Shown here one piece after another: positions 39,244-46,016 of a stretch of DNA of 64,000 bases. Origin of the DNA: a virus. The stretch spans positions 1 through 64,000 of the IMG/VR virus record IMGVR_UViG_3300025704_000010; one strand, 5' to 3'. The position numbers and the translations under genes were made by a program. Each line of letters opens with the position of its first letter. Position 1 is the first letter of the stretch. Below the pieces are notes generated by a model, which saw nothing but the letters and a program-made list of their open reading frames with translations, did no database searches and was not told the DNA's origin.

Positions 39244-40167
39244 TTATAAACTCATTATCATATCAACCATATCTGGATGTGGATATATATCTGACTTACC
39301 TGTTCTCACATTACCGTGAGTTAATAAACCTCTTACCTTTCCATAATATGCATCCTCTTGAAAATCAAAACCTTTAGATGGACCATATTTCTTGATATAT
39401 TGTTTTAAACCTAATCTTATATCTACACCATCTCTTTCACCTACCCACTTGATCCACTTTTCTGTGGCTTTGATTTGTTCTTCTGTGTAGTTATGCCAGT
39501 GTAGTTTATCCTTAAAATGTTCAGGTAGCTCACATACTTGTTCTTCCTGACATACTGAACCTACATATGTTTTCATTGTTTTACTATCTAAGTATCCCAT
39601 GTTACATATTTCAATTCCTACTGAATGCCTGTTCATATATCCTGATCCAGTCTTACCTAAATGAAATCCTTGTGCTCCTGTAGGAAATGCTTGTACCATG
39701 ACACCATTATATTCATCATTACCATTCCTGTGATTGATACCTCCTAATACAAATTCAGTTGCAATGCGTCCCCTGCTATCTCTTCCCCAGTGATCAATGC
39801 ATCTATAAGGATTAGCATTACCTGCAGTATGATGTAAAAAGATATAATGATTACTAACGGGTCCTTCTACATATTCCCCTTTAGGTAAATAATGCTTATG
39901 TATAATTTGATCATAAGGTGTCTCAAACATTTGACCTTGTGTATCAGTATCTTCATCTATTGCTATGGTTAACGCACTTGGTAACTGTAATAAAAGAGTC
40001 CATGTCTCTGCACCTACTATACCATCAGCAGATAAATTATGCATAAGTTGAAACCTTATAACATGTTTTTCTGTTTGTCTTCCAAATATTCCGTCAGGTT
40101 TAATTAAAAGATTTTGTTGTAATGTCTTTACTTCTTGGCCTCTATCACCTTTTTTTAGCATCTTCAT
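39244..40167 (-). CDS. Endolysin: PG-binding domain plus N-acetylmuramoyl-L-alanine amidase
   Basis: A 307-residue protein. Residues 3-62 form a peptidoglycan-binding repeat (GDRGQEVKTLQQNL, then DGIFGRQTEKHVIRFQ and GIVGAETW). From about residue 100 an amidase_2/PGRP fold follows, with zinc ligands suggested by HHTAG (near 110), GFHLG (near 167) and LTHGNVRTGKSDIYPH (near 285). It would cut the stem peptide from murein at lysis. No holin is clearly present next to it. It lies 2 nt after the 97-residue gene. Confidence 0.85.
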   Translation of the reverse strand: MKMLKKGDRGQEVKTLQQNLLIKPDGIFGRQTEKHVIRFQLMHNLSADGIVGAETWTLLLQLPSALTIAIDEDTDTQGQMFETPYDQIIHKHYLPKGEYVEGPVSNHYIFLHHTAGNANPYRCIDHWGRDSRGRIATEFVLGGINHRNGNDEYNGVMVQAFPTGAQGFHLGKTGSGYMNRHSVGIEICNMGYLDSKTMKTYVGSVCQEEQVCELPEHFKDKLHWHNYTEEQIKATEKWIKWVGERDGVDIRLGLKQYIKKYGPSKGFDFQEDAYYGKVRGLLTHGNVRTGKSDIYPHPDMVDMIMSL

Positions 40168-40169
40168 AA

Positions 40170-40463
40170 TTACTCTGCACCTGCTGCCGCTTTTTCCATA
40201 GCTTCTTTAAAAGCTTTCTCATCTTCACTAGCCTCTCCTGCATTATCTTGTTGTGCTGCGGTTTGTGCCATAAACATTTGAGCTTGCAGTCTTTCAGCTC
40301 TTGCTTTGTCAATAGTAGCTAATAAATCCTCATATTCTGCTTGAACAGTAAGATGTGGAATATTATCTTTATAAAACTGTGTGATTTCTTCTCTACGCTT
40401 AGTAAGTTCTTCTTTACTTAGCTGAGGATCCTTGTTAGGATCTAAATTTTTTACGTCTGCCAT
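40170..40463 (-). CDS. Small helical protein, unknown function
   Basis: A 97-residue protein, almost wholly helical and charged (KEELTKRREEITQFYKDN, then DKARAERLQAQMFMAQTA). It directly precedes the endolysin. There is no membrane segment, so it is not a holin. The start follows a TTTAAAACCAAA element. Confidence 0.45.
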   Translation of the reverse strand: MADVKNLDPNKDPQLSKEELTKRREEITQFYKDNIPHLTVQAEYEDLLATIDKARAERLQAQMFMAQTAAQQDNAGEASEDEKAFKEAMEKAAAGAE

Positions 40464-40467
40464 TTTA

Positions 40468-40479
40468 TTTGGTTTTAAA
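40468..40479 (-). promoter_or_regulatory. TTTAAAACCAAA leader element 4 nt before the 97-residue gene
   Basis: An exact copy of the 12-mer at the ribosome-binding position. Confidence 0.45.
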
Positions 40480-40541
40480 AATTAAACATATATGCAAACA
40501 TACATAAATAGTTTAACTTAAAAAAGTTTAATGGCTTTTTT

Positions 40542-40796
40542 TTATTCCGTTGGAGGAAATAACGGATTATTTTCTAGTAAAGTAATCATTTCTACTACAT
40601 CCGATTTGATATATGTTTTAAAATTGACGGCATAGTTTTCTACTGGCCAATTATCATCAGTAATAGTGTCACTGGCTGGTGTAATAAAAGGGGAACTATT
40701 ACCTACCAGTTTATAGAACGTATATATTTGAGGATCACAGCATGGATCCTGTACTTGTTTAGTAAAACCTAATTCTATTAAATCTGCTTCTGTCAT
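40542..40796 (-). CDS. Small protein, unknown function
   Basis: An 84-residue protein (TEADLIELGFTKQV, then IYTFYKLVGNSSPF). It lies 3 nt after the 96-residue basic protein and is the last gene before a T-rich, weakly folded gap. It resembles small phage proteins beginning MTEADL found in Bacteroidota phages, but no function is known. Confidence 0.4.
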   Translation of the reverse strand: MTEADLIELGFTKQVQDPCCDPQIYTFYKLVGNSSPFITPASDTITDDNWPVENYAVNFKTYIKSDVVEMITLLENNPLFPPTE

Positions 40797-40799
40797 AAT

Positions 40800-41090
40800 C
40801 TACCATTTTACTTTGTCTGCCCAATATGCTGCACTCATTTTACCTTTAGCTATATTTTTACCATGTCTAGCTTTAAAGCTCTTACGTCTAGCCTTTTGCT
40901 TTGCTGACTCACCGGCTTTAGGCTTACCTGCTGTCTTTACACCCTGTTGACCAAATCTAATTGTCTTTACTTTATCTCCCACCTTAGCTACCACTACGTG
41001 AGACTTCTTTGGGTGTGACGGAGTACGTTTAGGTTTATTATAACCTGATACCCCTGCTTTTGTTAGTCTACTATCTTTCTTTGCTGCCAT
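40800..41090 (-). CDS. Small basic phage protein (DNA-binding candidate)
   Basis: A 96-residue protein, very rich in Lys and Arg, with VVVAKVGDKVKTIRFGQQGVK in the middle and KQKARRKSFKARHGKNIAKG towards the end. It overlaps the 80-residue basic gene by one base. Such proteins recur in Bacteroidota phages and may coat DNA; the role is not established here. Confidence 0.5.
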   Translation of the reverse strand: MAAKKDSRLTKAGVSGYNKPKRTPSHPKKSHVVVAKVGDKVKTIRFGQQGVKTAGKPKAGESAKQKARRKSFKARHGKNIAKGKMSAAYWADKVKW

Positions 41091-41332
41091 TATCTTTTCT
41101 TTCCTTTATGCAATCCGTGAGATGCGTGTTGTTTACCTTTTTTAGTTGCAGCACGCTTCTTTTTATTAGCTGCAGCTAGCTTAGCCTTACCCTTTTTAGT
41201 GCTCTTTAACTTATCAATAGTTTTCTTTGGTGCATATACCTCACCTGTTTCAGAACTTTTCTTTCCTGATGCAGTTGTCCATTTCTGTTTGGTCCATCTA
41301 GTAAGACTTTTTTGTTGTTTTGTTTTTGCCAT
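41090..41332 (-). CDS. Small basic phage protein (DUF5872-like)
   Basis: An 80-residue protein. KSLTRWTKQKWTTASGKKSS followed by a YAPKKTIDKL segment matches the pattern of the DUF5872 family as I remember it. The C-terminal half is nearly all Lys, Ala and Arg. One of three adjacent basic proteins, 11 nt from the 65-residue gene. Confidence 0.55.
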   Translation of the reverse strand: MAKTKQQKSLTRWTKQKWTTASGKKSSETGEVYAPKKTIDKLKSTKKGKAKLAAANKKKRAATKKGKQHASHGLHKGKKR

Positions 41333-41343
41333 TATCTTGCAAA

Positions 41344-41541
41344 TTACTTTTTACTTTTATATCCGCCTCCGTTTGCTTTATACCTTTTTGCAAGCATTTG
41401 AGCTTTACGTGCTGACCACTGTCCCGGTGCTCCTCCTTTACCTCCAGCCTTGATGGAATTAAATAACCTTTTACGCATTCCCGGTTTAGTATAGTTTCCA
41501 GAACTATTTACTGTGCTTTTCTTTTTTTTCTTTACTGCCAT
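41344..41541 (-). CDS. Very small basic phage protein
   Basis: A 65-residue protein with GNYTKPGMRKRLFNSIKAGG and GQWSARKAQMLAKRYK, a conserved-looking block that recurs in phages. The Lys-rich N-terminus and basic helix suggest binding of nucleic acid. It lies 2 nt after the 106-residue acidic gene. Confidence 0.5.
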   Translation of the reverse strand: MAVKKKKKSTVNSSGNYTKPGMRKRLFNSIKAGGKGGAPGQWSARKAQMLAKRYKANGGGYKSKK

Positions 41542-41543
41542 AA

Positions 41544-41864
41544 CTAATTATTTATACATTCTGGATACGCCCTATTCATTATGTCTCTAATTTTAGCACA
41601 CCTTTCATACTCTTCAATTTCTATATAGTACGCTAACATATTTTCAAATTCGGTTAGTTCAGGACCATTGTCAGGATCAAACGCCAGTACGGCCTCATGA
41701 CCCTTCTTAAACTTCTTAATCATTAACTCTTCAAATGTTATCTGATTAGTTAATACTAGAAAAGAGTTCTCATATGCTGTCTCAAGTAGTATTGCATCTA
41801 ATTGCATTTGTTCTATTTCACTCAGCCCGTGATCTTCTCCATTATTGTCATCCCATTGTCCCAT
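41544..41864 (-). CDS. Small acidic protein with UVR-like motif; first gene of the late block
   Basis: A 106-residue acidic protein. YIEIEEYERCAKIRDIMNRA (residues 80-100) resembles the UVR motif by which UvrB and UvrC interact. It is the promoter-proximal gene of the minus-strand block, followed within 2 nt by the three basic proteins. An acidic partner or chaperone for them is one possibility. Confidence 0.5.
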   Translation of the reverse strand: MGQWDDNNGEDHGLSEIEQMQLDAILLETAYENSFLVLTNQITFEELMIKKFKKGHEAVLAFDPDNGPELTEFENMLAYYIEIEEYERCAKIRDIMNRAYPECINN

Positions 41865-41910
41865 ATTCTATTATTTAAGTTACACTGCGTCTATAAGAAC
41901 AATATACTAA

Positions 41911-42072
41911 ATTCCCCCAACCTATAAAAACTTTTGACTCAGAACATAGCCCCCACCTGATTAAAAAAATTTTATATCCCCCCACCGGTCCTGGCAAAAT
42001 TATGTATTTGGCATAGGTGAGACCCTATATAAAACTGCTCCCCGCCTAATGTTTGTGGTTGGGTCACCCCCC
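41911..42072. promoter_or_regulatory. C-tract array in the divergent intergenic region
   Basis: The 250-bp gap between the two gene blocks holds five C-runs of 4-6 bases (41914, 41950, 41978, 42040, 42067). Several sit in a CCCCCxACC context followed by TATAAAA- or ATTAAAA-like sequence. Such runs are rare elsewhere in this AT-rich genome. It probably holds promoters for both directions, a regulator site or an origin. Confidence 0.45.
42034..42051 (+). promoter_or_regulatory. Promoter-like motif, shortened copy
   Basis: ACTGCTCCCCGCC followed directly by TAATG: the core of the 22-bp motif with four of the variable bases missing. It lies 64 nt before the first gene of the early block. Confidence 0.5.
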
Positions 42073-42114
42073 GTAATTATCCACACTTAATTAATTAACT
42101 TAATACTTTTACAA

Positions 42115-42444
42115 ATGGTTTACTTTAGAAAACTAAACATCAATGAGTCTACTGGCTCAGCAACAATCATTGTGAGCTCTGCTCCAATGTCACAGAAACA
42201 AACTACACTTGCTGGTTTGTCTGTGGGAACAAGAACTCAAGGAAACATCTCCTTTGGTGTTCTTTCACTAATAGACCCTGAAACTAATCAGGTGATGCGT
42301 AGTGACCACCCTACAATCAAACAGCTTGGAGCTAAGTTGAATGTAGGTGATGAGCTACCTAACTTCAAACTGTCTGACCAAAAGGTTGTCAACCTACAGA
42401 CTGGTGAGGAGAATGAGAACCTCTTCTGGGTTGAACAAGCCTAG
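42115..42444 (+). CDS. Early protein, paralogue of the 112-residue protein at 43001
   Basis: A 109-residue protein, first in the plus-strand block. It shares FRKLNINESTGSATII, GVLSLIDPET, QVMRSDHP and FKLSD with the protein at 43001-43339. It is mostly beta-stranded, which would suit a small OB-like or oligomeric fold, but no family is recognised. Codon use differs from its paralogue, with more C- and G-ending codons (for example CTC, ATC, GAC). It has its own motif-type promoter copy and a strong terminator, so it is probably made early and in quantity. Confidence 0.6.
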   Translation: MVYFRKLNINESTGSATIIVSSAPMSQKQTTLAGLSVGTRTQGNISFGVLSLIDPETNQVMRSDHPTIKQLGAKLNVGDELPNFKLSDQKVVNLQTGEENENLFWVEQA

Positions 42445-42452
42445 ATGAAGTA

Positions 42453-42487
42453 CAGGGGTGTGTGTAACAGCACACCTCTTTTTTTTA
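42453..42487 (+). terminator. Intrinsic terminator after the first early gene
   Basis: AGGGGTGTG pairs with CACACCTCT (one G-T) around TGTAACAG and is followed by eight T. Its sequence closely resembles the terminator at 42743-42772, hinting that gene and terminator were copied together. Confidence 0.9.
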
Positions 42488-42518
42488 ACTAAAAGCTGGA
42501 GAGCGTACTCACTAAATT

Positions 42519-42737
42519 ATGGAAAACAGATTGTACAAAATGCATCACAAGATAAAACTACAACTTGATGCTATCTGCCAAGAGGCAGGAGATATGAATG
42601 TAGAAGAGTTTATGAAAGTGTATGAATCACTTAAACAAAAGGCTACTAAACCTAAACTAACAGGCATTGACCGTAGATTCCAAGAAGATATGATTGATGC
42701 AGAGTTTAGTGAGATGGATATGATGGATGAATGGTAG
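42519..42737 (+). CDS. Small acidic early protein, unknown function
   Basis: A 72-residue helical protein (KIKLQLDAICQEAGDMNVEEFMKVYES) with an acidic, Met-rich C-terminus (DMIDAEFSEMDMMDEW). It stands alone between two terminators. Small acidic early proteins often bind host factors; nothing more can be said. Confidence 0.5.
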   Translation: MENRLYKMHHKIKLQLDAICQEAGDMNVEEFMKVYESLKQKATKPKLTGIDRRFQEDMIDAEFSEMDMMDEW

Positions 42738-42742
42738 TAAAT

Positions 42743-42772
42743 AAAGGTGTGTGTAAAAGCACATCTTTTTTT
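42743..42772 (+). terminator. Intrinsic terminator after the 72-residue early gene
   Basis: AAAGGTGTG pairs with CACATCTTT (one G-T) around TGTAAAAG, followed by T residues. It ends six bases before the next promoter-like motif. Confidence 0.85.
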
Positions 42773-42777
42773 AAACA

Positions 42778-42799
42778 ACTGCTCCCTTCCCATAATATG
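42778..42799 (+). promoter_or_regulatory. 22-bp promoter-like motif before the structured RNA
   Basis: ACTGCTCCCTTCC, five variable bases, TATG. Its last base is the first base of the stem of the structured RNA at 42799-42894, which suggests that transcription starts at that G. Confidence 0.6.
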
Positions 42800-42894
42800 T
42801 ACTGGGAATGCATCCTGGGGAAGCAAGGCCTGCGGAGGCTACTGCTTAATACACCTACCAGAGGAGGTTCTACGGATGCACCAGTACTTTTTTT
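42799..42894 (+). ncRNA. Candidate structured small RNA (three-way junction with terminator)
   Basis: No good reading frame fits. GTACTGG (42799-42805) pairs with CCAGTAC (42881-42887), and TGCATCC (42809-42815) pairs with GGATGCA (42874-42880); only GAA is bulged, giving a 14-bp closing stem followed by seven T. Inside are two hairpins. The first has AAGCA (42821) with TGCTT (42843) and GCCT-GCGG-AGGC. The second has ACCT (42853) with AGGT (42865). The stem, junction and terminal U-run look like a complete 96-nt transcript. Function is unknown: a regulatory RNA, an RNA decoy or a packaging RNA are options. Confidence 0.65.
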
Positions 42895-42943
42895 ATTTTA
42901 ACTGCTACTGGTCATACAATCTTATACCATCCATATAACTTTC

Positions 42944-42965
42944 ACTGCTCCCTTCCTTTCTTATG
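42944..42965 (+). promoter_or_regulatory. 22-bp promoter-like motif before the 112-residue early gene
   Basis: ACTGCTCCCTTCC, TTTCT, TATG. A start at its last base would give a 36-nt leader to the ATG at 43001. Confidence 0.6.
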
Positions 42966-43000
42966 CAAATATTTATTAATCATTAATTATAATTAAAATT

Positions 43001-43339
43001 ATGGAAACAAATTCAGTTTATTTTAGAAAGCTCAATATCAATGAGTCAACAGGAAGTGCAACTATTATTGCATCAGATGTACCATTGATACAAAAAGCTA
43101 CTACATTAGCAGGCGTTAATGTAGCAACAAGAACACAGAACAACATCACATTTGGCGTATTAAGCCTAATAGATCCAGAGACTGGACAAGTAATGCGTTC
43201 TGATCATCCAGTCATCAAACAGTTAAGTGCTAAACTTAATAGAGGTGATGAGATGAAAGGCTTCAAGCTATCTGATAATCCTGTGTTAAACCTAACAACA
43301 GGAGAAGAATCAGGTATGTTTTGGATAGAAGCAGTGTAA
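43001..43339 (+). CDS. Early protein, paralogue of the 109-residue protein at 42115
   Basis: A 112-residue protein with the same blocks as its paralogue (FRKLNINESTGSATII, TTLAG, SLIDPETGQVMRSDHP, KLSDNPV, TGEE). It differs in the loop around residues 25-35 and near the C-terminus. It has its own motif copy and terminator, so it is a second single-gene unit. Its third codon positions are more A/T rich than those of its paralogue, like the rest of the genome. The function is unknown. Confidence 0.6.
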   Translation: METNSVYFRKLNINESTGSATIIASDVPLIQKATTLAGVNVATRTQNNITFGVLSLIDPETGQVMRSDHPVIKQLSAKLNRGDEMKGFKLSDNPVLNLTTGEESGMFWIEAV

Positions 43340-43362
43340 ACCTGCAGTAAAAGGTAAAAACT

Positions 43363-43405
43363 CTACAGATCTGGTGTAACAACCAGGTTTGTAGTTGTTT
43401 TTTTT
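43363..43405 (+). terminator. Intrinsic terminator after the 112-residue early gene
   Basis: CTACA pairs with TGTAG and CTGGT with ACCAG across a small internal loop; a run of eight T follows (43398-43405). Confidence 0.85.
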
Positions 43406-43732
43406 ATTTAAATGTGTATAGCATTATAAATGTGAGGTCTCATACCCACAATATACCACCTTTTACCACTATCATAACTATCATAGCACATTAATATATT
43501 AATATAGCTAACATAAGAGCATAAACATTAAATTGGGTATGGTACGGAGATTGACAATTGATTTGCAAGTCATGCGTCCACGTTTATCATCACTCTTATG
43601 CTAGCTTATATTACAAGAGTAACTATTACACTCAACAATACTACATGGGTAATGTCTGTCTCTTCCTCTATAGGATAATAGACATAGTACCCGGAATCTT
43701 ATTAATCAAATGTCTAAATTAAATAAACAATT
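43406..43732 (+). other. Non-coding gap with two candidate RNA structures
   Basis: No convincing gene lies here. AGCATAA (about 43518) pairs with TTATGCT about 80 nt later, closing an unbranched or weakly folded region. GGGTA-TGTCT at 43647 pairs with AGACA-TACCC ending at 43692, a 10-bp stem with small bulges, and TCCT-CTAT-AGGA forms its tip. Neither has a U-run. The second stem also contains CTGTCTCTTCCTC, distantly like the promoter-like motif. It may be a leader or regulatory RNA for the genes at 43733-44725. Confidence 0.35.
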
Positions 43733-43924
43733 ATGAAAATTTCATCAGTAAAGGTTTTAAGATCAGCAGCTGGATATTACATAGGTCGTACAGAGAATGG
43801 TATGCCTTATGATAGACAGTCACGTTATCATAAAACTAAGCAAGAAGCAGAACACACATTAAAAGTAATCAAACATAACCAGGAGAGAGAATATATATCG
43901 TATTGTAATCTCCATAATAATTAA
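43733..43924 (+). CDS. Small early protein, unknown function
   Basis: A 63-residue basic protein (SSVKVLRSAAGYYIGRTENG, then RQSRYHKTKQEAEHTLK). The pattern of a short beta hairpin followed by a helix with TKQEAE is seen in many small phage proteins. It opens a three-gene run (43733-44725) of small or membrane proteins. Confidence 0.5.
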   Translation: MKISSVKVLRSAAGYYIGRTENGMPYDRQSRYHKTKQEAEHTLKVIKHNQEREYISYCNLHNN

Positions 43925-43928
43925 TCTT

Positions 43929-44360
43929 ATGAAATATATATCAATATTCTTTCTCTTAGTATCTATAATGAGCTGTGAAAAAGAGCCTCTTGAAATAGTA
44001 GAGGTACAACAACCGCCTGTTGATACACTCACAGTGTATGCTGTGAATGTGGAATCATATGTATGGGATAGTGTTAATAATACTACAATCATAAATTATA
44101 AGTATTATGCATGGGATAGCTTTGATATGCCAGTATATATGCTAGCATGGTTTGCAACAAACCCACCAACTGATACACAAAGTGATTGGTTAGAGTGGGC
44201 TATGGACACATCAAATACAAATCCGGATTACTTTATATATACTACATCAAATTACTATATGAGTCTATATGATGTATCATATTGGAATGGAGACTATGAG
44301 TATAATCAGTTAGACTTATCAGATCTAATAATCAACGGTGATTCAATCGTACCATTATAA
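43929..44360 (+). CDS. Phage-encoded lipoprotein
   Basis: A 143-residue protein with a short signal peptide: KYISIFFLLVSIMSC, with a lipobox IMSC at residues 13-16, then an acidic start to the mature part (EKEPLEIVEVQQPP). The remaining 120 residues are beta-rich and aromatic (YVWDSVNNTTIINYKYYAWDS). It should be anchored in a host membrane. Early lipoproteins in other phages (for instance T5 Llp) block superinfection, so a superinfection-exclusion role is a fair hypothesis. The next gene encodes a membrane protein. Confidence 0.65.
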   Translation: MKYISIFFLLVSIMSCEKEPLEIVEVQQPPVDTLTVYAVNVESYVWDSVNNTTIINYKYYAWDSFDMPVYMLAWFATNPPTDTQSDWLEWAMDTSNTNPDYFIYTTSNYYMSLYDVSYWNGDYEYNQLDLSDLIINGDSIVPL

Positions 44361-44395
44361 AAACAAATTAATTAATCAATAAACAATTAGAAATT

Positions 44396-44725
44396 ATGAA
44401 ACATTTATTCAGGTCATTATTAAAATTATTATTCGTAGTAGTACTACCTATATTATTTATAGTAGGAGCATACATGATACTAACCATGTATGAGACATCC
44501 GCAGTTATACTTATAACTTTACTGTTAGTGGGCATAGCAATAGTAGCTAACTCTGTTGTGTATTTAGTCTTTATGTCCAAGGTAAGAATGTTACCTAAAG
44601 CATCTATAGAAATAGTACCAATATTTGGATTTGCATTTGGTGTAGATCCTCATCACAAGATTGATGAAATCTCTTGGTTGATGCTATTACCGTTTGTATC
44701 AATAGAATTTACATCAAAAAAGTGA
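44396..44725 (+). CDS. Small membrane protein
   Basis: A 109-residue protein with two hydrophobic segments: residues 9-30 (LKLLFVVVLPILFIVGAYMIL) and 35-58 (AVILITLLLVGIAIVANSVVYLVF). A polar C-terminus follows. It lies just after the lipoprotein gene. Holin, membrane anchor or exclusion partner are possible; the early position argues against a holin. Confidence 0.55.
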   Translation: MKHLFRSLLKLLFVVVLPILFIVGAYMILTMYETSAVILITLLLVGIAIVANSVVYLVFMSKVRMLPKASIEIVPIFGFAFGVDPHHKIDEISWLMLLPFVSIEFTSKK

Positions 44726-44821
44726 ACCACAGTTCATACAAACAGTACCAGTAGTTAGTTATATATAATATATACTACTGTAGTTAGGCCTTGTAGAATA
44801 AAATAATGAGTGGTGGGCAAA

Positions 44822-44875
44822 ATGGATAGTAATAATACCTTTTATATAATTGTTTAGGGTTGCGTTACTATCCAT
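44822..44875 (+). other. Long-range stem-loop after the membrane-protein gene
   Basis: ATGGATAGTAA (44822-44832) pairs perfectly with TTACTATCCAT (44865-44875) around a 32-nt loop. There is no U-run, so a normal terminator is unlikely, yet it lies directly before the motif at 44889, like the terminators before other motif copies. It may be an RNA end or a processing site. Confidence 0.4.
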
Positions 44876-44888
44876 ACTTGTTACTCTA

Positions 44889-44910
44889 ACTGCTCCCTTC
44901 CTCACTTATG
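44889..44910 (+). promoter_or_regulatory. 22-bp promoter-like motif before the 175-residue gene
   Basis: ACTGCTCCCTTCC, TCACT, TATG. A start at its last base gives a 34-nt leader to the ATG at 44944. Confidence 0.6.
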
Positions 44911-44943
44911 GAATAAATTAAATAATAATCAATTAAAATAATC

Positions 44944-45471
44944 ATGGCAAATCAATTTAAGATCAATGAGATCATAGTAAATAACATATTAAAAAATGTT
45001 TTAATACCAAACACACCGTGTAATAATGAACATATATTCAATATTATAATGAGAGAGTTACCAGATCATGCTAAAGAGATTATATTACATCTAAGTTTAT
45101 CTAAAGATGAGTATAATACTGTTAGTATAGGTGATTTTGTAACATTAGAACCATTAAGTTACCACCCAGGATCAGAGTTTGAATGGGATATACTTGAAGA
45201 TATGGGCCTAAGCCCAGGTAATGGAAGAGTATATGGTAAAGTCACAGGTGATTCATCATGGGGTAATGATAAGTTTAACCCATTTTATAGCTCTATCAAA
45301 GTAGATTTATTCTATCATGATAAACAAAAGAAGCTAAAAACATATGATCACCAAGTAAATCCATTAGATTTGACCAAGGTTAATGAGTCTGATATAAAAT
45401 ATTTTGATATATTAGATACAGACGTAGTTATAAATCAAGAGGAATTATTTCCAGAAGATAAAACAGATTAA
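44944..45471 (+). CDS. Early protein, unknown function
   Basis: A 175-residue protein. Helical N-terminus (QFKINEIIVNNILKNVLIPN), beta-rich middle with a GDFVTLEPLSYHPGSEFEW segment, and an acidic C-terminus. It leads an operon with the 70-residue gene (1-nt gap) and the winged-helix gene. It has its own motif-type promoter. No family recognised. Confidence 0.5.
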   Translation: MANQFKINEIIVNNILKNVLIPNTPCNNEHIFNIIMRELPDHAKEIILHLSLSKDEYNTVSIGDFVTLEPLSYHPGSEFEWDILEDMGLSPGNGRVYGKVTGDSSWGNDKFNPFYSSIKVDLFYHDKQKKLKTYDHQVNPLDLTKVNESDIKYFDILDTDVVINQEELFPEDKTD

Positions 45472-45472
45472 A

Positions 45473-45685
45473 ATGGCAGATATATCAATGGAGTTACTAC
45501 AAAGTGAACAAAAAGCATGGCGTGCATTAGATAATGCATTAAACCGTGTAGATGGAAAGAATATGTCTTTTGGGAGATATATGAATAATAAGTATAATAT
45601 GGGTAATGACACACTTGCTAATGAAGAAAGTGAGTCTTTGGCCGTACTTATACTATTAAAGGACCATGTCAAAGAAATCAGATAG
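45473..45685 (+). CDS. Small early protein, unknown function
   Basis: A 70-residue helical protein (MELLQSEQKAWRALDNALNR, then GRYMNNKYNM). It follows the 175-residue gene after 1 nt and overlaps the winged-helix gene by 20 nt, so the three are co-translated. Confidence 0.5.
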   Translation: MADISMELLQSEQKAWRALDNALNRVDGKNMSFGRYMNNKYNMGNDTLANEESESLAVLILLKDHVKEIR

Positions 45686-45917
45686 ATTTGGCATAGTTAA
45701 GTATAAAGTCTTGTCAGATCCCAATTTATCTATTCAAGCAAAAGGGTTATATAGTCTCATAGCATGTTATGCAGATAAAAACCGTGAAGCATATCCGTCT
45801 GCTTCAACACTTGCTGACTCAATGGATGTATCACAAAGATATGTCTTTAAGCTCTTAAAAGAGTTGAGACAGCATAATTACATAAAAAGAGTAAAAGGCA
45901 AACTAGTTATTATTTAA
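45666..45917 (+). CDS. Winged-helix DNA-binding protein
   Basis: An 83-residue protein: KYKVLSDPNLSIQAKGLYSLIACYADKN, then SASTLADSMDVSQRYVFKLLKEL with a clear helix-turn-helix, and a wing (NYIKRVKGKLVI). It matches the N-terminal winged-helix type found in DnaD-like and replication-initiator proteins, without their C-terminal part. It probably acts as a small transcription regulator. Confidence 0.65.
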   Translation: MSKKSDRFGIVKYKVLSDPNLSIQAKGLYSLIACYADKNREAYPSASTLADSMDVSQRYVFKLLKELRQHNYIKRVKGKLVII

Positions 45918-46016
45918 GTGATAGCTATATAAGTGCAGTTTATTTTTGAATTTAACTAATAATTTCTTATAATTAGTGAGCCAAGGTAAGTTATATTTAT
46001 ATCTTTGTTAATAGAT

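Noticed and set aside
42545-42938. Short frames on both strands over the structured RNA
   Set aside because: They cross a terminator and the RNA stems, have no leader and show no protein-like pattern.
43518-43612. tRNA-Cys-like sequence (TTTGCAAG loop and 7-bp closing pair)
   Set aside because: There is no T arm with GTTCRA and no regular D arm on either strand, so it does not fold as a tRNA.
43859-44092. A 77-codon minus-strand frame over the lipoprotein start
   Set aside because: It is antisense to a signal peptide region and overlaps two plausible plus-strand genes.
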